Source: Deltaproteobacteria bacterium
GTDB taxonomy: Bacteria; Desulfobacterota; Desulfarculia; Desulfarculales; Desulfarculaceae
DNA: 36,134 bases
Assembly (NCBI GenBank): GCA_021811275.1
Contig: JAJZPI010000018.1
Coordinates: forward strand, 1-36,134
Direction of reading: 5' to 3'
Shown: positions 34,150 to 36,134 of the stretch, in pieces
Numbering within the stretch: position 1 is the stretch's first letter
Layout of the letters: each line of letters starts with the position of its first letter
Notes under the pieces: generated by a model
Told to the model about the DNA's origin: nothing
The model's database searches: none
Seen by the model: the letters and a program-made list of their open reading frames with translations, nothing else
Translations under genes and position numbers: made by a program

Positions 34150-36134
34150 TTAGTCGGCCTTGATCAGTTGGGAATAGGGTCCATCCAACTGGATCATCTC
34201 TCGATGGGTTCCCCGCTGTTTGACCCGCCCTTCCTGCAACATGATGATCTCGTTGCTGTCGCGGATGGTGCTCAGGCGGTGGGCCACGATCAGGCAAGTG
34301 CAGCCCCGCCGGTGGATGTTGTCCATGACCTGCTTTTCCGTGGAAGGGTCCAGGGCGCTGGTGGCCTCGTCCAGGATCAGTACGGATGGAGAGCCGGCCA
34401 GGGCGCGGGCTATCTCCAACCGCTGCCTTTGCCCGCCGCTGAAGTTTGCCCCCCCCTCGGCCACCATGGAGTCATAGCCACCGGAGCGGGCCACGATCAT
34501 GTCGTGGATACATGCGTCGCGAGCGGCCTTGACCAAATCCTCCTCGCTGATGCTGGTGTTCCAGAGGGTCAGATTGTCGCGGATGCTGCCTTCGAACATG
34601 AATATCTCCTGGTCCACCACCGCCATGGCGCTGGCGAGCAGACGCCGGGGCGTATTGGACAAGGGCCGGCCATCCAGCAGTATCTCTCCCCCCCAGGGCT
34701 TGAAGAGCCCGGTCGCCAGCTTGGCCACGGTGGACTTGCCAGAGCCTGAGTTTCCCACCAGGGCCACCCGATCACCCGGCTCCAGGGCCAGGTCGAAATT
34801 CTCTATCAACGGTGGGGCCAAGGGGCTGTAGCCGAAGGTGATGTTCCTGAGCTCCAGGCGGCCTTCGACCGGGCGATCTTGCATCCCGTCCTCGCCCTCG
34901 GGCAGCTGATAGCGCTCGTCGATGGGATTATTGAAGACGTCGTCCAGGCGGTTCATGTCGCCCTGGGCATCCTGCAGCTTGGGCCCCAGGTTGACCAGCT
35001 GATTGACCGGGGCGAGAAAAGTGGCCATCAGGGCTTGGAAGGCCACCAGGTCGCCCATGGACAGCTCGCCCTGCATCACCCGCAGCGCGCCCAAGGACAG
35101 GATGCCCAGGTTGTTCAGAGAGGTGAGAAGGGGCGGAATCACCATGAGGAAATAGGTGGGCACGCCAAGGTCCTGTTCGGCGTTGACCACCTTGGCCTGA
35201 TAGCCCGCCCAGCGGGCGAACAAGTCCGGCTCCGCCCCGGTGGCCTTGATGGTTTCTATCTGCTGTAGACCGTTAATGGCCGTGCCCAGCAACTTGCCCT
35301 CCTCCTGGAGAAAGCGCTGATTGAGGTCCACGCGCCGCTTGGAAACATAACCCAGGGCCACCAGGTTGAAACAGGCGATGAAAACTCCGGTGAAGGTCAG
35401 CCACACGTCATACTGAAACATCAGGATGGTGTAGAGCAGGATCGTCACCACGCTTATGGTGTTTGAGGCCAGGTCGCCCGAGAGCAGTTGGGCCACCCGG
35501 TCGTTGATCATCACGCGGGAGGCGATCTCGCCGCCGAAGCGCTGGGAAAAGAACTCCAGAGGCAGCCGCATGATATGGCGCAGGAAGCTGGCCGAGGTGA
35601 CCACGGCCAGCTTGGACTGAAAGCGCAGCAGGTTGGTCTGCTGGAGCAGCGTCAGCAGGTAGATGATTCCCAGGGCGGCGGCCATCGCCGCCAGCAGGGG
35701 GTTGGACCAGGAGACGTCGTTATGGATAAGGGTGTCATCCACGAACATCTTGGAGAAGATGGGCACCACGAGCCCGGGCACCATCAGGGAAAGCCCTACT
35801 AGCAGTGAGTATGTCACCGGCACCCGAAAGCCTCGCAAGCGTTCCGCCAGTGAACGGGCCAGGGTGCGGCGCTCTCCCCCCTTCTTGAACCGCGGGCCGG
35901 GCCGGAAGGCCATCACCACGCCGGTGAAGGAGTGGTCCAGCTCCTCCTTGGTGACCACCCTGGGCCCCAGGGCCGGATCGTTCAGGAAGACCTTCTCGCC
36001 CTTGATGCCTTCCAGCACCACGAAGTGGTTGAAGTTCCAGAACAGGATCTGGGGGAGTGGCAGGGTGTGCAGACCCTCTGGTTCCAGGCGATAGCCTTGG
36101 GCCTCCAATCCGTACTTGCGGGCGGCGCGCACCA
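34150..36134 (-). CDS. NHLM/NHLP bacteriocin-type ABC exporter with C39 peptidase domain (N-terminally cut by the window)
   Basis: The frame is open from the right edge to the TAA at 34150-34152 (660 codons visible). It begins inside a C39 peptidase: ILFWNFNHFVVLEGIKGE holds the catalytic His and KVFLNDPALGPRVV the catalytic Asp; the Cys lies outside. A membrane domain of about six helices follows (VPVTYSLLVGLSLMVPGLVV onward). The ATPase has LVGNSGSGKSTVAKLATGLF, FSGGQRQRLEIARALAGSP and VLILDEATSALDPS. C39-ABC proteins cut the leader of a precursor after a GG-type site and export the core. Together with the next gene this is the paired exporter of nitrile-hydratase-leader (NHLP) or Nif11-type RiPP systems. 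Precursor and membrane-fusion genes would be beyond the right edge. Confidence 0.9.
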   Translation of the reverse strand, partial: VRAARKYGLEAQGYRLEPEGLHTLPLPQILFWNFNHFVVLEGIKGEKVFLNDPALGPRVVTKEELDHSFTGVVMAFRPGPRFKKGGERRTLARSLAERLRGFRVPVTYSLLVGLSLMVPGLVVPIFSKMFVDDTLIHNDVSWSNPLLAAMAAALGIIYLLTLLQQTNLLRFQSKLAVVTSASFLRHIMRLPLEFFSQRFGGEIASRVMINDRVAQLLSGDLASNTISVVTILLYTILMFQYDVWLTFTGVFIACFNLVALGYVSKRRVDLNQRFLQEEGKLLGTAINGLQQIETIKATGAEPDLFARWAGYQAKVVNAEQDLGVPTYFLMVIPPLLTSLNNLGILSLGALRVMQGELSMGDLVAFQALMATFLAPVNQLVNLGPKLQDAQGDMNRLDDVFNNPIDERYQLPEGEDGMQDRPVEGRLELRNITFGYSPLAPPLIENFDLALEPGDRVALVGNSGSGKSTVAKLATGLFKPWGGEILLDGRPLSNTPRRLLASAMAVVDQEIFMFEGSIRDNLTLWNTSISEEDLVKAARDACIHDMIVARSGGYDSMVAEGGANFSGGQRQRLEIARALAGSPSVLILDEATSALDPSTEKQVMDNIHRRGCTCLIVAHRLSTIRDSNEIIMLQEGRVKQRGTHREMIQLDGPYSQLIKAD

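Overview
This is a GC-rich, gene-dense bacterial chromosome segment. The gene content (Liv-type ABC transporter tied to an acyl-CoA ligase, beta-oxidation genes with an Fe-S protein, citramalate synthase, a two-ABC RiPP-type exporter) fits a strict or facultative anaerobe of the former Deltaproteobacteria (Desulfobacterota or a relative). That placement is inference from gene content only. No rRNA, tRNA, CRISPR array or intact insertion sequence was seen.

Region 1 (1-10.5 kb) is a carboxylic-acid uptake and beta-oxidation module. On the minus strand, a periplasmic binding protein, LivH and a LivM fused through a zinc ribbon to a FadD-like AMP-forming acyl-CoA ligase run off the left edge. A MerR-type regulator is transcribed divergently. 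It is followed by a terminator and a second promoter/operator that drives a fused enoyl-CoA hydratase/3-hydroxyacyl-CoA dehydrogenase, a thiolase and a multi-cluster Fe-S protein. The obvious reading is import, CoA activation at the membrane and beta-oxidation of one class of acids, with the MerR protein as switch.

Region 2 (10.5-12.9 kb) holds citramalate synthase (cimA), convergent with region 1 across a shared bidirectional terminator, then about 0.8 kb without a convincing gene.

Region 3 (12.95-25.3 kb) looks like a cell-surface glycan locus. It has a GT4 glycosyltransferase and a methyltransferase (plus strand), a minus-strand operon of an MFS-like/HEAT/cyclic-nucleotide-binding fusion, a glycosyltransferase and a radical SAM protein, a plus-strand operon of a MurG-like glycosyltransferase, a phosphoglycerate-mutase-type phosphatase and a heparinase II/III-like protein, and a GSCFA-domain protein. 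Stop/start overlaps of 4 bp are the rule. A 233-bp element with near-identical inverted ends follows.

Region 4 (25.8-29.1 kb) is a housekeeping operon: nnr (NAD(P)HX repair), tsaE and lysC. Region 5 (29.2-30.3 kb) is degenerate DNA with a remnant of a Cas3-type HD domain that has lost key histidines. Region 6 (30.3-36.1 kb) is a minus-strand operon of two NHLM/NHLP-type bacteriocin ABC exporters (the first with a C39 peptidase domain, cut by the right edge) and a CPBP-family membrane protease, so a RiPP locus probably continues past the right edge.
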